A stretch of 64,000 nucleotides of DNA from Bryobacteraceae bacterium (GCA_026002875.1 BPGE01000001.1:3782001-3846000), one strand, 5' to 3'; positions 15,981-24,180 are shown, numbered from the stretch's first letter. Translations and numbers: made by a program. Notes: generated by a model not told the origin, from the sequence alone.

Positions 15981-16370
15981 ATGAGCCAGGATCTGCGGCA
16001 TTTCCAGGTACAGGACCCGTTCGGCAGGACGTGGGACGTCGAGTTCCGCTGGCACCAGAACGCCATCTCCATCCGCCACGCCGACGCGATCGACTGCAAG
16101 TATTACATCTCCTGCGGGGACGAGAAGCGCGAGCTGGTCGTTGCCCTCCGCCACCCCGACCTGCTGAAACTCGCCGCCGAGCGCGGCCGCGAACTCACCG
16201 ACCCTTGGGTCATCCGCCTCGCCGGCTGCCACGTCCGCCACATGATCTCCACCTGGGAAGACACCGACAAAGTCCTCGTCACGGTCCCTTACGCCGACCT
16301 GGTCCGCCACAGCCTCGCCATCGAAGACGAGGACCGCCGGGAAAAAGAGCGTCTGGCCGCCGCCCGCTAG
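15981..16370 (+). CDS. Conserved hypothetical protein, 129 residues
   Basis: The start ATG at 15981 has a good AGGAAG upstream. This is a small soluble protein with no signal peptide or membrane helix. Its features are a beta-rich N-terminal half (FGRTWDVEFRWHQNAISIRHADAIDCKYYISCGDEK), then helices and a Lys/Arg/Glu-rich end (DEDRREKERLAAAR). Three cysteines are present but form no recognisable metal motif. It follows folE by 47 bp and precedes the acidic zinc-ribbon gene by 90 bp, so it may be the last gene of the pterin operon. I do not recognise a family. Confidence 0.75.
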   Translation: MSQDLRHFQVQDPFGRTWDVEFRWHQNAISIRHADAIDCKYYISCGDEKRELVVALRHPDLLKLAAERGRELTDPWVIRLAGCHVRHMISTWEDTDKVLVTVPYADLVRHSLAIEDEDRREKERLAAAR

Positions 16371-16431
16371 CACTTTGCCATTGCATTCGGCGGCCTTCTT
16401 TGGCGACAATTCACACTGAGCGCATCAAACA

Positions 16432-16443
16432 CCCCAATTGGGG
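16432..16443. promoter_or_regulatory. Perfect palindrome CCCCAATTGGGG
   Basis: This 12-bp perfect palindrome is located 17 bp upstream of the start of the acidic zinc-ribbon gene, in an otherwise unremarkable 90-bp gap. There is no following T-run, so it is not a typical terminator. Its position fits an operator or a 5'-leader hairpin of the downstream five-gene operon. Confidence 0.4.
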
Positions 16444-16460
16444 ATTGAGGTGAACCGGTC

Positions 16461-16703
16461 ATGATCGATTGTCCCGAGTGCGGCGCCCCCTTCGAAGAGG
16501 ACGAGGACGAACTGGCTGAGGGCGAGACCCTCCTGTGCGGCGAGTGCGGGCGGAGCTTCACCGTTGCTTCGCTGGATCCGCTCGAACTGGAGCCCGAGGA
16601 CGACGACTTCGACCTCGACGAGGACTTCGACGAGGAAGAGGACGAGTTCGACGAGGAGGACGAGGAAGATGAGGAGGAAGAAGACGAGGAAGACTGGCGC
16701 TAG
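16461..16703 (+). CDS. Small acidic zinc-ribbon protein (LysW-like architecture)
   Basis: This 80-residue protein has an N-terminal zinc ribbon, C4-P-E-C7 and C26-G-E-C29, followed from about residue 41 by a tail composed almost only of Asp and Glu. It ends EEDEEDWR. The short zinc ribbon, the acidic surface and the terminal ED-W resemble LysW/ArgW amino-group carrier proteins, whose C-terminal EDWGE carries the substrate on its last Glu. Here the final residues are WR instead of WGE, so carrier function is doubtful. No lysX/argX-type ligase is nearby. The tail overlaps the next gene by 35 bp. Confidence 0.75.
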   Translation: MIDCPECGAPFEEDEDELAEGETLLCGECGRSFTVASLDPLELEPEDDDFDLDEDFDEEEDEFDEEDEEDEEEEDEEDWR

Positions 16704-17073
16704 CCGCTTCCCCTTCTTGGCGCTCCTCCTCCTGTTCTCGCTGGCTCTGGCGGGCTGGGCTGGGCAGAAACCCGAACCGGCTGTGATCGCCGGAACTGTG
16801 TTCCGCGATCCCGGCTTCGCCCTGCCCGGCGCCGAGGTGGAACTTGTGCTGCTTTCCCAGGCTTCCGGCCGCAAAAAGCCGAAGCCTGTTTCCACGCGGA
16901 CTGATCCCCGCGGCGAATTCTCTTTCCATGTCGCGCCCGATCCGGCAGAATATAAATTGACGGCTCGGGCGAAGGGATTTCAGCCGGAAGAGCGGATCGT
17001 GAAACTTTCCGGCGGCCCGGAACGCCTTGATATCTACCTGACCCTGAAGCCTGCTGGGAGCGCGGAAAAATGA
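16669..17073 (+). CDS. Secreted carboxypeptidase-regulatory-like domain protein
   Basis: This 134-residue protein starts within the acidic tail of the upstream gene, with GAGGAAG in front of the ATG. A basic N-region (RRKKTRKTGASR) and a hydrophobic core (FPFLALLLLFSLALAGWAG) form a signal peptide. A CarboxypepD_reg-like beta-sandwich follows: IAGTVFRDPGFALPGAEVEL, TDPRGEFSFHV, YKLTARAKGFQPEER. These domains occur at the N-terminus of Oar receptors, but here stand alone. It ends in an ATGA overlap with a second gene of the same type. The partner is unknown. Confidence 0.85.
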   Translation: MRRKKTRKTGASRFPFLALLLLFSLALAGWAGQKPEPAVIAGTVFRDPGFALPGAEVELVLLSQASGRKKPKPVSTRTDPRGEFSFHVAPDPAEYKLTARAKGFQPEERIVKLSGGPERLDIYLTLKPAGSAEK

Positions 17074-17480
17074 CCGTATGGCGTCGATTCCCGTTTCTTC
17101 TTCTTGTCTTCGCCCTGCTCGCCTCGGGCATGCAGTGGACGAACCAGAAAAAAGAGAAAGGCCGCGACCCCAACATCCGCAACGTCTCCGGCGTCGTCAC
17201 GCTGCCGGACGGCAGCCCCGCCGTCGGCGCGGTCGTCCAGCTCAAGAACCTCAAGACTCTCCAGATCCGGTCCTTCATCACCCAGGAAGACGGCAAGTAC
17301 CAGTTTCAGAATCTTTCCACCAGCATTGATTACGAGCTCATCGCCACCCACAAGGACATGGAGAGCTCCAGGCGGATGCTCACCATCTTTGACACCCGGC
17401 TCGACGCCGTGGTGAACCTGAAACTGGACCGGAAACGCGATTCATCCAAGTCAGAGGAAAAAGAGGAGAGCAAGCAATGA
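17070..17480 (+). CDS. Second secreted carboxypeptidase-regulatory-like domain protein
   Basis: This 136-residue protein has a signal peptide (WRRFPFLLLVFALLASG) and one beta-sandwich: VSGVVTLPDGSPAVGAVVQL, TQEDGKYQFQNL, YELIATHKDMESSRR. The C-terminus is highly charged (KRDSSKSEEKEESKQ). It is similar in size and layout to the upstream protein, so the pair probably arose by duplication. ATGA overlaps join it to the neighbours on both sides, indicating tight translational coupling with the following redoxin. It acts outside the cytoplasm. Confidence 0.85.
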   Translation: MTVWRRFPFLLLVFALLASGMQWTNQKKEKGRDPNIRNVSGVVTLPDGSPAVGAVVQLKNLKTLQIRSFITQEDGKYQFQNLSTSIDYELIATHKDMESSRRMLTIFDTRLDAVVNLKLDRKRDSSKSEEKEESKQ

Positions 17481-18028
17481 CGACGATCGCCACTTTCGCA
17501 GCCGCTCTGCTGATGCTGGGCGCGCCAGGCAAGGTTGAGTCCATCAAGGCTACCGACCTCGATGGCAAGCCGGTGGAAATCCAGACCGCGGGCAAGATCA
17601 CCGCGGTGATCTTCATCTCCACGCAGTGCCCCATCTCGAACGATTACAACGAGCGGATGAAGGCCCTGTATAACGAGTTCAATCCGCGCGGCGTGCAGTT
17701 CGTCTTCCTGAACTCGAACTCCACCGAGTCCTCCGCGGAAGCCGCCGAGCACGCCCGCAAGCACGGCTTCCCCTTCCGCGTCTTGAAAGACCCGAACAAT
17801 GTCGAGGCGGACCGCTTCGCCGCCGAGTTCACGCCGCACGTCTACGTCATTGGCAGGAACTCGGAAATCATCTACCGCGGCGCCATCGATGATTCCCGCC
17901 CCGCAGACAAGGTCACCAAGACCTATCTCAAGGACGTCCTGAACGCCGCCATCGAAGGCAAGCCGCTCCCCGTCACTGAAACCAAGGCCTTCGGCTGCAC
18001 CATCAAGCGGGTGAAGAAGAGCACGTGA
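17477..18028 (+). CDS. Exported redoxin/AhpC-TSA-like protein with a single active-site Cys
   Basis: This 183-residue protein has a short hydrophobic N-terminus (TTIATFAAALLMLGAPG), possibly a signal peptide. A peroxiredoxin/redoxin fold follows: ITAVIFISTQCPISNDYNERM with one cysteine in the peroxidatic position, then VQFVFLNSNSTES and FTPHVYVIGRNSEIIYRGAIDD. A second Cys (AFGCTIKR) near the C-terminus could be a resolving residue. This CP-x-S-N-x-Y form is common in acidobacterial and planctomycete redoxins. It sits between carboxypeptidase-regulatory genes and a thioredoxin gene, overlapping both by 4 bp. Confidence 0.85.
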   Translation: MTTIATFAAALLMLGAPGKVESIKATDLDGKPVEIQTAGKITAVIFISTQCPISNDYNERMKALYNEFNPRGVQFVFLNSNSTESSAEAAEHARKHGFPFRVLKDPNNVEADRFAAEFTPHVYVIGRNSEIIYRGAIDDSRPADKVTKTYLKDVLNAAIEGKPLPVTETKAFGCTIKRVKKST

Positions 18029-18498
18029 GAAAGTTCTCCGCCATTCTGTTGTTGTGGACAGCCGGACTCGCCGCCGCGGCCGACCTGAAGCCGATCGACG
18101 AGTCCGGCTACACGCGTCTCGTCGCCTCCAACAAGGGAAAAGTCCTCGTCGTGAACTTCTGGGCCACCTGGTGCTCTCCCTGCCGCAAAGAGATGCCGGA
18201 ACTGGTGGCGCTCGCGGCCAAGTACCGCGCCAGAGGGCTCGCATTCGCCACCGTCGCCATCGACGAAGAAAGCGACCGCAAGGCCGTGGCCGAGTTCCTC
18301 GACAGGACCAAAGTCCCCCCGCCCACTTTCATCAAGAACTTCCAGAACGACGAGAAGTTCATCGGGCTTGTCGATTCCCGCTGGTCCGGCGGACTGCCCT
18401 TCACGGTGGTCTACGACCGGACGGGAAAGAAGGCGCACGTCTTCCCGGGCGAGGTCAATCTGAAAGAGCTGGAGGCCGTGATTCAGAAGCTGCTCTGA
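18025..18498 (+). CDS. Exported thioredoxin/TlpA-like protein
   Basis: This 157-residue protein starts with GTG inside the stop of the redoxin gene (GTGA). It has a signal peptide (AILLLWTAGLAAAAD) and a thioredoxin fold with the active site WCSPC in VVNFWATWCSPCRKEMPEL, and LPFTVVYDRTGK as the cis-Pro strand. It is likely to keep the upstream redoxin reduced in the periplasm. It ends the five-gene operon that starts with the acidic zinc-ribbon gene, facing lysA 10 bp away. Confidence 0.92.
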   Translation: MRKFSAILLLWTAGLAAAADLKPIDESGYTRLVASNKGKVLVVNFWATWCSPCRKEMPELVALAAKYRARGLAFATVAIDEESDRKAVAEFLDRTKVPPPTFIKNFQNDEKFIGLVDSRWSGGLPFTVVYDRTGKKAHVFPGEVNLKELEAVIQKLL

Positions 18499-18508
18499 AT
18501 CCTGCGGC

Positions 18509-19756
18509 TCACGCTTCCTCCCCGCGCACCAGATCTTCCAGCCGCTCCCGCTGCCGCACCACCCGCCACGTGTCCCCATCCACGAGCACTTCGCACGGGC
18601 GCGGCCGCGCGTTGTAGTTCGACGCCATCACAAAGCCGTACGCGCCCGCCGTCATCACGGCCAGAAAGTCGCCCGGCAGCAGGTTCTCGATCTCCCGCTC
18701 TTCGGCCAGGAAATCGCTGCTCTCGCACACGGGACCGACAATATCCGCCACAAAGGTTCCCCGCCCCGTCTGCCGCAGCGGCAGCATCTCATGATGCGCC
18801 TCATACAGCGCTGGCCGGATCAGCTCCGTCATCGACGCGTCGACGATCAGAAACTCCTTGCCGCCCCCGCTCTTCCGGTACAGCACCCGCGCCAGCAGCG
18901 CGCCCGCCGGTCCTGCAATGAACCGGCCCGGCTCCAGCAGAAGCTCCACCCCGAGCCGCTCCGCGATGCCGCGCACGGCCGCCAGATAGCGAGCGACGTC
19001 CGGCCAGGAATCTTCCTTCCGGTAAGGCACTCCCAGCCCGCCGCCCAGATCGAGAAACCGCACCGCGATCCCGCGCGCCCGTAGCCGCTCCACCAGCGCC
19101 GCCATGCGTTCCGCCGCCTCGATCAGCGGCGCCACATCCAGCAGTTGCGAGCCGATGTGGCAGCTTGCCCCTTCCAGCGCGAGTCCAGGCAGCGCCGCTG
19201 CGCGCGCGTACAGCTCCTCCGCCTCCGCGATGTCGATGCCGAACTTGTGCCGCTTCAGCCCGGTCGAAATGTACGGGTGCGTGGCCGCGTCCACGTCCGG
19301 GTTCACGCGGATCGCGGCGCGCGCCGTCCTGCCCGTCCGCTGCGCCAGCGAGCTCAGCAGCAGCAGCTCCGCTTCGCTCTCGCAGTTGAACGAGTGGATG
19401 CCCGCCTCCAGCGCCGCCTCGATCTCCTCGCGCGTCTTGCCGACGCCGGAAAACACCACCTTCGCCGGGTCCGCCCCTGCCTTCAGCACGCGGAACAGCT
19501 CGCCGCCGCTCACGATGTCGAACCCCGCGCCCGCCTCCGCCAGCAGCCGCAGCACCGCGAGATTCCCGTTGGCCTTGACGGCGAAGCAGACCAGGTGCGG
19601 CGCGCCAGCCAGCCCCTCTTCGAAGACGCCATAAGCGCGGCGCAGCGCCCCAGCCGAATAGACGTAGCATGGCGTGCCCGCGCGCCCGGCCACTTCCGTC
19701 AGATCCACGCCCTCGCAGAACAGCACTCCGTCCCTGTACTCAAAAGCCGCTTGCAT
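18509..19756 (-). CDS. lysA: Diaminopimelate decarboxylase
   Basis: This 415-residue PLP enzyme of the alanine-racemase-fold type converts meso-diaminopimelate to lysine, the last lysine step. Signatures are the PLP-lysine in CFAVKANGN, HKFGIDIAEAEEL, the SCHIGSQL motif, the LDLGGGLGVPY loop, EPGRFIAGPAGALL, and the catalytic Cys in GPVCESSDFL. Length is normal. It is the last gene of the rpiB-deoC-phosphatase-lysA run, 12 bp after the phosphatase gene, although no metabolic link between them is obvious. Confidence 0.96.
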   Translation of the reverse strand: MQAAFEYRDGVLFCEGVDLTEVAGRAGTPCYVYSAGALRRAYGVFEEGLAGAPHLVCFAVKANGNLAVLRLLAEAGAGFDIVSGGELFRVLKAGADPAKVVFSGVGKTREEIEAALEAGIHSFNCESEAELLLLSSLAQRTGRTARAAIRVNPDVDAATHPYISTGLKRHKFGIDIAEAEELYARAAALPGLALEGASCHIGSQLLDVAPLIEAAERMAALVERLRARGIAVRFLDLGGGLGVPYRKEDSWPDVARYLAAVRGIAERLGVELLLEPGRFIAGPAGALLARVLYRKSGGGKEFLIVDASMTELIRPALYEAHHEMLPLRQTGRGTFVADIVGPVCESSDFLAEEREIENLLPGDFLAVMTAGAYGFVMASNYNARPRPCEVLVDGDTWRVVRQRERLEDLVRGEEA

Positions 19757-19768
19757 CGATGCCCCCGT

Positions 19769-21520
19769 TCACTCCACTTTCAGCACGATCACCGTTTGAT
19801 CGTCGTGCACGGCGCGCCCTTCGCGGAACTGCTCCAGATCGGCAAGCATCCCGTCGGCGATCTCTTGCGCTCCGGCCTCGCAATGCGCCTCCAGATACCG
19901 CCGCAGCCGCCGCCGTCCGTACTCTTCGCCCGCGGGGTTCGGCTGGTCCTGCACGCCGTCGCTGACCAGCACAACAACGTCGCCCGGCTGCGCTTCGAAG
20001 TGCGTCTCGTCGTAATCCACGTTTTCCAGCAGCCCCACCGGAACGCCGGCGGCATGCGGCTGCAGGATCTGGCCCGCACGGCACACCAGCGGCGTCGTCG
20101 AGCCGGCGTTCGCCATCAGGAACTCCCGCTGCTTCGCCCGCCACAGCAGCAGCAGAAGCGAAACATAGCGCGCCGGCACCTGCCGCTCCGTCAGCGTGTC
20201 ATTGAGCGAACGCAGCAGCTGCGCCGGGCTCCGCCGCCGCGGCGCCTCGCCGCGCAGCATTCCCGTAAACAGCGCCCCGTACAGCGCCGCTGCCGCTCCC
20301 TTGCCGCTCGAGTCGCCGAACGCGATCATCAGGCTGTCGTCGTCGTAGTCGAAAAACTCGTACACGTCGCCGCTGACCAGCCGCGCCGGGCGCATCCGCA
20401 TGCCCACCTGAAGACCCCGCGCCGGCGGCGGCGATTGCGGCAGCAGCACCGACTGCAGATTGTGCGCCGCCTGCAGGTCCTGTTGAATCTCCCGCTCGCG
20501 CTGCGCCAGCTCTTCGTACAGCCGCGCGTTCTCGATCGCAATGGCGATCGACGGCGCGATCAGCGACAGCAGCCGCACATGGTCTTCATCGAAATAGTTC
20601 AGCCGCCGGCTCTCCACGTCCAGCACGCCGATGACGCGGTCCTTCACGATCAGCGGCACCGCCAGCTCGCTGCGGATGCCGGGATGCCAGTCCACATAGC
20701 GCGGATCGGCGCTTGTGTCCGGCGCGAGCACCGGCTTGCCTGTCTGCGCCGCCGCCCCGGTGATACCCTGCCCCAGCGGCAGCGACGCCCGCGGCTGCGT
20801 CTCGTCGAACCGCCGGCTGTGCACATTGCGCAGCACGCCCGCCGCTTCGTCCACCACCATCACCATGAAGGCGTCGTAGTTGATCAGACGCTTGATGCTC
20901 AGCGCAATCTTCTCGAGCAGCTGGTCGAGATCGAGAATCGAGGAGAACTCCTGCGCCATCGCCGCCAGCGTGCGCTGCGTGCGGTTCTGCCGCTCGATGC
21001 GCCGGTACAGCCGGGCGTTCTCCACCGCCGCCGCCACGCGCGACGCGATCAGCTGCAGCAGCGCCCGGTCCTGCTGCGTGAAAGCGTCGGGGATCGTCGA
21101 CTGCAGGTCGATCACCCCCACCAGCTTCTGCTGCAGCACCATCGGCACCGCCAGTTCGCTCCGCACCGCGTCCATCGCGTTCAGATAGCGGCTGTCTTCA
21201 AGAACGTTGCCCACGACCACCGGCTTCCGCGTCGCCGCCGCCGTGCCCGTGATGCCCTCCCCCAGCTTCACCACCAGGTTCTGCACGATCTCGCGCCGGT
21301 GTCCCACGGCGTAGCGGATGCGCAGCCCCTGCCGCCGCTCGCTGTACAGCAGAATGGCGAAAAGATCATGCGGGATCACCTGCCGCACGATGGCCGCCAC
21401 GTTCGCCATCAGATCGTTCAGGTCCAGCGTCTCGCTCGCGATGGCGGAGACTTCCAGCAGGAAATCGAGCAGCTCGGCGCGGTCCCGGAACCGGACGCGG
21501 CTTCTTCGTCCCTCGCTCAT
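19769..21520 (-). CDS. Double-GAF, PP2C-type (RsbU/SpoIIE) serine phosphatase
   Basis: This 583-residue soluble protein has two GAF sensor domains (about 25-175 and 200-345). Both contain the pattern G-x-G-I-T-G followed by RSELAVP. A short coiled region ([17 protein letters not shown]) leads into a SpoIIE/PP2C phosphatase domain (about 380-583). The metal-binding aspartates are visible in [29 protein letters not shown] and DDQTVIV. RsbU-type phosphatases dephosphorylate anti-anti-sigma factors in partner-switching stress pathways. No anti-sigma or STAS gene lies nearby. It is coupled to deoC by an ATGA overlap, an unusual partner. Confidence 0.93.
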   Translation of the reverse strand: MSEGRRSRVRFRDRAELLDFLLEVSAIASETLDLNDLMANVAAIVRQVIPHDLFAILLYSERRQGLRIRYAVGHRREIVQNLVVKLGEGITGTAAATRKPVVVGNVLEDSRYLNAMDAVRSELAVPMVLQQKLVGVIDLQSTIPDAFTQQDRALLQLIASRVAAAVENARLYRRIERQNRTQRTLAAMAQEFSSILDLDQLLEKIALSIKRLINYDAFMVMVVDEAAGVLRNVHSRRFDETQPRASLPLGQGITGAAAQTGKPVLAPDTSADPRYVDWHPGIRSELAVPLIVKDRVIGVLDVESRRLNYFDEDHVRLLSLIAPSIAIAIENARLYEELAQREREIQQDLQAAHNLQSVLLPQSPPPARGLQVGMRMRPARLVSGDVYEFFDYDDDSLMIAFGDSSGKGAAAALYGALFTGMLRGEAPRRRSPAQLLRSLNDTLTERQVPARYVSLLLLLWRAKQREFLMANAGSTTPLVCRAGQILQPHAAGVPVGLLENVDYDETHFEAQPGDVVVLVSDGVQDQPNPAGEEYGRRRLRRYLEAHCEAGAQEIADGMLADLEQFREGRAVHDDQTVIVLKVE

Positions 21521-22404
21521 GGCGCCTGCCGTGCCGCCGCCTCGACGATCTTCACGCTCGCGCTGGCACCGATCCGCGTGGCGCCCGCCGCGGTCATCGC
21601 CTTCAGATCATCCAGCGTGCGGATGCCCCCTGAGGCCTTGACGCCCATCTGCGGCCCCACCACGCGCCGCATCAGCGCCACGTCGGCCGCGGTCGCCCCG
21701 TGTTTCGAAAAACCGGTCGACGTCTTGACGAAATCCGCCCCGGCCAGCTTCGCCAGCGCGCAGGCCACGGCCTTTTCCGTATCGTCGAGCAGCGCCGTTT
21801 CCAGAATCACCTTCAGCAGCGCGCCATGCTTGTGGCACGTCTCGGCCACCAGCCGGATGTCGGATTCCACGGCCGCGTAGTCGCCGCTCTTCAGCGCGCC
21901 GACGTTCATCACCATGTCGATTTCCTGCGCGCCGTCGCGCAACGCCAGCTCGGTCTCGCAGACCTTCGCGGCGGTGGACGTCGCGCCCAGCGGAAAACCA
22001 ACCACGGTGCAGACCTTCACCGGCGAGCCGCGCAGCTCGGCCGCCACCAGCGGCACCCAGTACGGGTTCACGCAGACGCTCGCGAAACCATACCGCCGCG
22101 CCTCCCGGCAGACGCGACGCACGTCCTCCGCCGTGGCTTCCGGCTTCAGGATCGTATGGTCGATCAGCCCCGCCAGCGCCGGGTCCACTCTGGTGAGATG
22201 TTCGCTCGCCGAGACCCGGTCCGCGCCTGCCTCGACAATCGCGCGCGTCTTCACCGCGCACATCTGCGCGCACCGCTGCACGCACCCGGGGCACACTTCC
22301 GGCGAATGATTCAGCCCCTCGCGCCCGCGGACGGACGCGGCGCCGCCGCTCAGCAATTCCTCGGCGATTTCGGCCGCTATTTTGGCGATTTCTGCGGGTT
22401 CCAC
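21517..22404 (-). CDS. deoC: Deoxyribose-phosphate aldolase with N-terminal amphipathic/cysteine-rich extension
   Basis: This DeoC of 295 residues cleaves 2-deoxyribose-5-phosphate to glyceraldehyde-3-phosphate and acetaldehyde. The Schiff-base lysine is in [14 protein letters not shown], with [11 protein letters not shown] and [10 protein letters not shown] also present. The core begins at about residue 80 ([11 protein letters not shown]). Before it are an amphipathic helix ([17 protein letters not shown]), a flexible linker and a cysteine cluster C38-x2-C41-x3-C45-x3-C49. Extensions of this helix-plus-linker kind target enzymes into bacterial microcompartments. The GTG at 22404 is chosen because it matches this helix; it overlaps rpiB by 28 bp. 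Confidence 0.9.
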   Translation of the reverse strand: MEPAEIAKIAAEIAEELLSGGAASVRGREGLNHSPEVCPGCVQRCAQMCAVKTRAIVEAGADRVSASEHLTRVDPALAGLIDHTILKPEATAEDVRRVCREARRYGFASVCVNPYWVPLVAAELRGSPVKVCTVVGFPLGATSTAAKVCETELALRDGAQEIDMVMNVGALKSGDYAAVESDIRLVAETCHKHGALLKVILETALLDDTEKAVACALAKLAGADFVKTSTGFSKHGATAADVALMRRVVGPQMGVKASGGIRTLDDLKAMTAAGATRIGASASVKIVEAAARQAP

Positions 22405-23024
22405 GATGAATACCGCCGTTCTATTTCCGCAATCCTGGCGGCGCGCGCGGCGTGACGGCCGCCTCCGCACGGCGTGGCCAGCCACGTCCGCACAATGTCT
22501 TCCGCCTGGCTCCAGGTGAGCATGCGGCCGCCCAACGTGAGCACGTTCGCGTGATTGTGCTCGCGGCTGTTGCGCGCGGAAGCCCTATCATAGCATAGGG
22601 CTGCGCGGATGCCCGGCACCTTGTTCGCCGCCATCGCGCTGCCGATCCCCGCGCCATCCGCGATGATCGCCAGCGCCGCCTTCCCTTCGGCCACGCGCAG
22701 CGCCGCCTCGTGCGCGATGTCGGGATAATCCGCCGGTTTTTCCTCGAACACCCCCACGTCTTCCACCCGCCAGCCCATCTCTTCCAGCAGCTTTTTCACC
22801 CGCTCTTTCAGCGCGAACCCGCCATGGTCCGCCCCCACGGCGATCGTCCGTTCCGGCTCGGCCAGCGCCGCCAGATCCTCCGGCGCCATCTCGATCACCT
22901 CGATGCCGCGCTCCCGCGCCAGATCGCGCGCCGACGGGGTCCACAGCGCGCCCCGCTCCACCCGGAACGGGCCCGCCGCCGGAATGTCCGCCGCCGTGAT
23001 CACGCGCCGCATCGCCTCGATCAT
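22377..23024 (-). CDS. rpiB: RpiB/LacAB-type sugar-phosphate isomerase with N-terminal extension
   Basis: This 215-residue protein starts at the ATG with GGAGG upstream. The RpiB core starts near residue 60 ([17 protein letters not shown]) and includes [30 protein letters not shown] and [15 protein letters not shown]. The catalytic Cys of Escherichia coli RpiB (CGTG) is Asp123 here (ADGAG). The N-terminal ~58 residues (VITAADI...[17 protein letters not shown]) are extra and resemble the opening segment of the microcompartment protein EutQ. It is followed by deoC in an overlapping arrangement. Together they recall sugar-phosphate-utilising microcompartment loci, but no shell gene is present in this window. 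Confidence 0.88.
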   Translation of the reverse strand: MIEAMRRVITAADIPAAGPFRVERGALWTPSARDLARERGIEVIEMAPEDLAALAEPERTIAVGADHGGFALKERVKKLLEEMGWRVEDVGVFEEKPADYPDIAHEAALRVAEGKAALAIIADGAGIGSAMAANKVPGIRAALCYDRASARNSREHNHANVLTLGGRMLTWSQAEDIVRTWLATPCGGGRHAARAARIAEIERRYSSWNPQKSPK

Positions 23025-23068
23025 CGCACACCGCCTCCGATTCACGGAACACGCCGCGTCCCGATCCC

Positions 23069-23075
23069 GTATACT
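23069..23075 (+). promoter_or_regulatory. -10 element TATACT of the SPFH/polyamine operon
   Basis: TATACT (23070-23075) lies 19 bp upstream of the SPFH gene start, which itself has a GGAGGT ribosome site. The embedded palindrome GTATAC also gives TATACG on the minus strand, properly placed for a transcript into rpiB starting near 23061. This could be another overlapping divergent promoter. Confidence 0.45.
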
Positions 23076-23094
23076 GAGGCGAACGGAGGTGCAC

Positions 23095-24180
23095 ATGGCC
23101 CTGGGCGACCAGATCCGCTCTTTCATCAAGAAGCAGTTCATCGACGTCATCCAGTGGACGGACCAGGAGGAGGGCGTCCTCGTCTACCGGTATCCCATGC
23201 AGGACATGGAGATCCAGAACGGCGCCAAACTCACCGTCCGCGAGTCCCAGGCGGCGATGTTCGTCAACGAAGGCCGCTGCGCCGACATCTTCGGCCCGGG
23301 GCTCTACACTCTCAACACCCAGACCCTGCCCGTGCTGACCAACCTCATGAACTGGGACAAGCTCTTCCAGTCCCCGTTCAAGAGCGACGTCTACTTCTTC
23401 AGCACCCGGCAGCAGATCGCCCAGCGGTGGGGCACCGCCCAGCCGGTCACCATCCGCGACAAAGATTTCGGCGCCGTCCGCCTCCGCGGCTACGGCGTCT
23501 ACTCCTGGCACATCGAGAACCCGAAGCTCTTCCTCACCAAAGTCAGCGGCTTCGGCGAGCGGTACACCCTGCCGCAGGTCGAGCCGCAACTGCGCCAGAT
23601 CATCATCTCCCACATCTCGGACGCCTTCGCCGAGAGCGGCGTGCCGTTCCTCGACATGGCCGCGAACTATCTCGAAGTCGGCGAACGGATCAAAGCCTCC
23701 GTGACGCCCGTCTTCGCCGAGCTCGGCATCGCCCTCGACCAGTTCGCCGTCGAGAACCTCTCGCTGCCCGAGGAGCTGCAGAAGTTCCTCGACACCCGCG
23801 TGGGCATGAACATGATCGGCAACATGCAGCAATACACGCAGTTCCAGGCCGCACAGTCGCTGCCCATCGCCGCGGCCAACGAAGGCGGCGGCGGGCTCGC
23901 CGGGCTCGGCGTCGGCCTCGGCGCCGGTGTCGGCCTCGGCCAAGTCTTCGCGCAGTCGCTCAATCCGCAGGCGCAGCAGCCGCCGCAGGCGCCTCCCCCA
24001 GCCGCTCCGCAACCGCCGGCCGGAACTCCTCCTGCCGCGCCTCCTGCTGCGGGAGCCGCCGCCGGAGCTGTTGCGGGCGCTGCCGCCGCAGGCGCAGCCA
24101 TGAAGTTCTGCATGGAGTGCGGCCAGCAGATCCCGCGCCCGGCGAAGTTCTGCCCCGAGTGCGGCAAGCCGCAGGCGTAA
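23095..24180 (+). CDS. SPFH-domain (virion-core-like) protein with C-terminal zinc ribbon
   Basis: This 361-residue soluble protein has an SPFH/Band-7-like domain in residues 1-240 (GVLVYRYPMQDMEIQNGAKLTVRESQAAMFVNEG, FGPGLYTL, and a long helix region ending near LPEELQKFLDTR). A Gly/Ala/Pro-rich linker of about 70 residues follows. It ends in a double-CxxC zinc ribbon (FCMECGQQIPRPAKFCPECG). The family lacks a transmembrane helix and assembles rings or scaffolds at membranes. The start ATG has GGAGGT and a -10 element upstream. It is the first gene of an eight-gene run that includes polyamine enzymes and small membrane proteins. Confidence 0.9.
   Translation: MALGDQIRSFIKKQFIDVIQWTDQEEGVLVYRYPMQDMEIQNGAKLTVRESQAAMFVNEGRCADIFGPGLYTLNTQTLPVLTNLMNWDKLFQSPFKSDVYFFSTRQQIAQRWGTAQPVTIRDKDFGAVRLRGYGVYSWHIENPKLFLTKVSGFGERYTLPQVEPQLRQIIISHISDAFAESGVPFLDMAANYLEVGERIKASVTPVFAELGIALDQFAVENLSLPEELQKFLDTRVGMNMIGNMQQYTQFQAAQSLPIAAANEGGGGLAGLGVGLGAGVGLGQVFAQSLNPQAQQPPQAPPPAAPQPPAGTPPAAPPAAGAAAGAVAGAAAAGAAMKFCMECGQQIPRPAKFCPECGKPQA

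Noticed and set aside
16461-16703. True LysW lysine/arginine carrier protein
   Set aside because: It ends WR rather than WGE and no LysX/ArgX-type ligase or related biosynthesis gene is nearby; kept as LysW-like only.
18509-24180. Possible microcompartment shell genes near rpiB/deoC
   Set aside because: No 90-100-residue BMC-domain or EutN-like protein was found in either direction; only the N-terminal extensions suggest the link.
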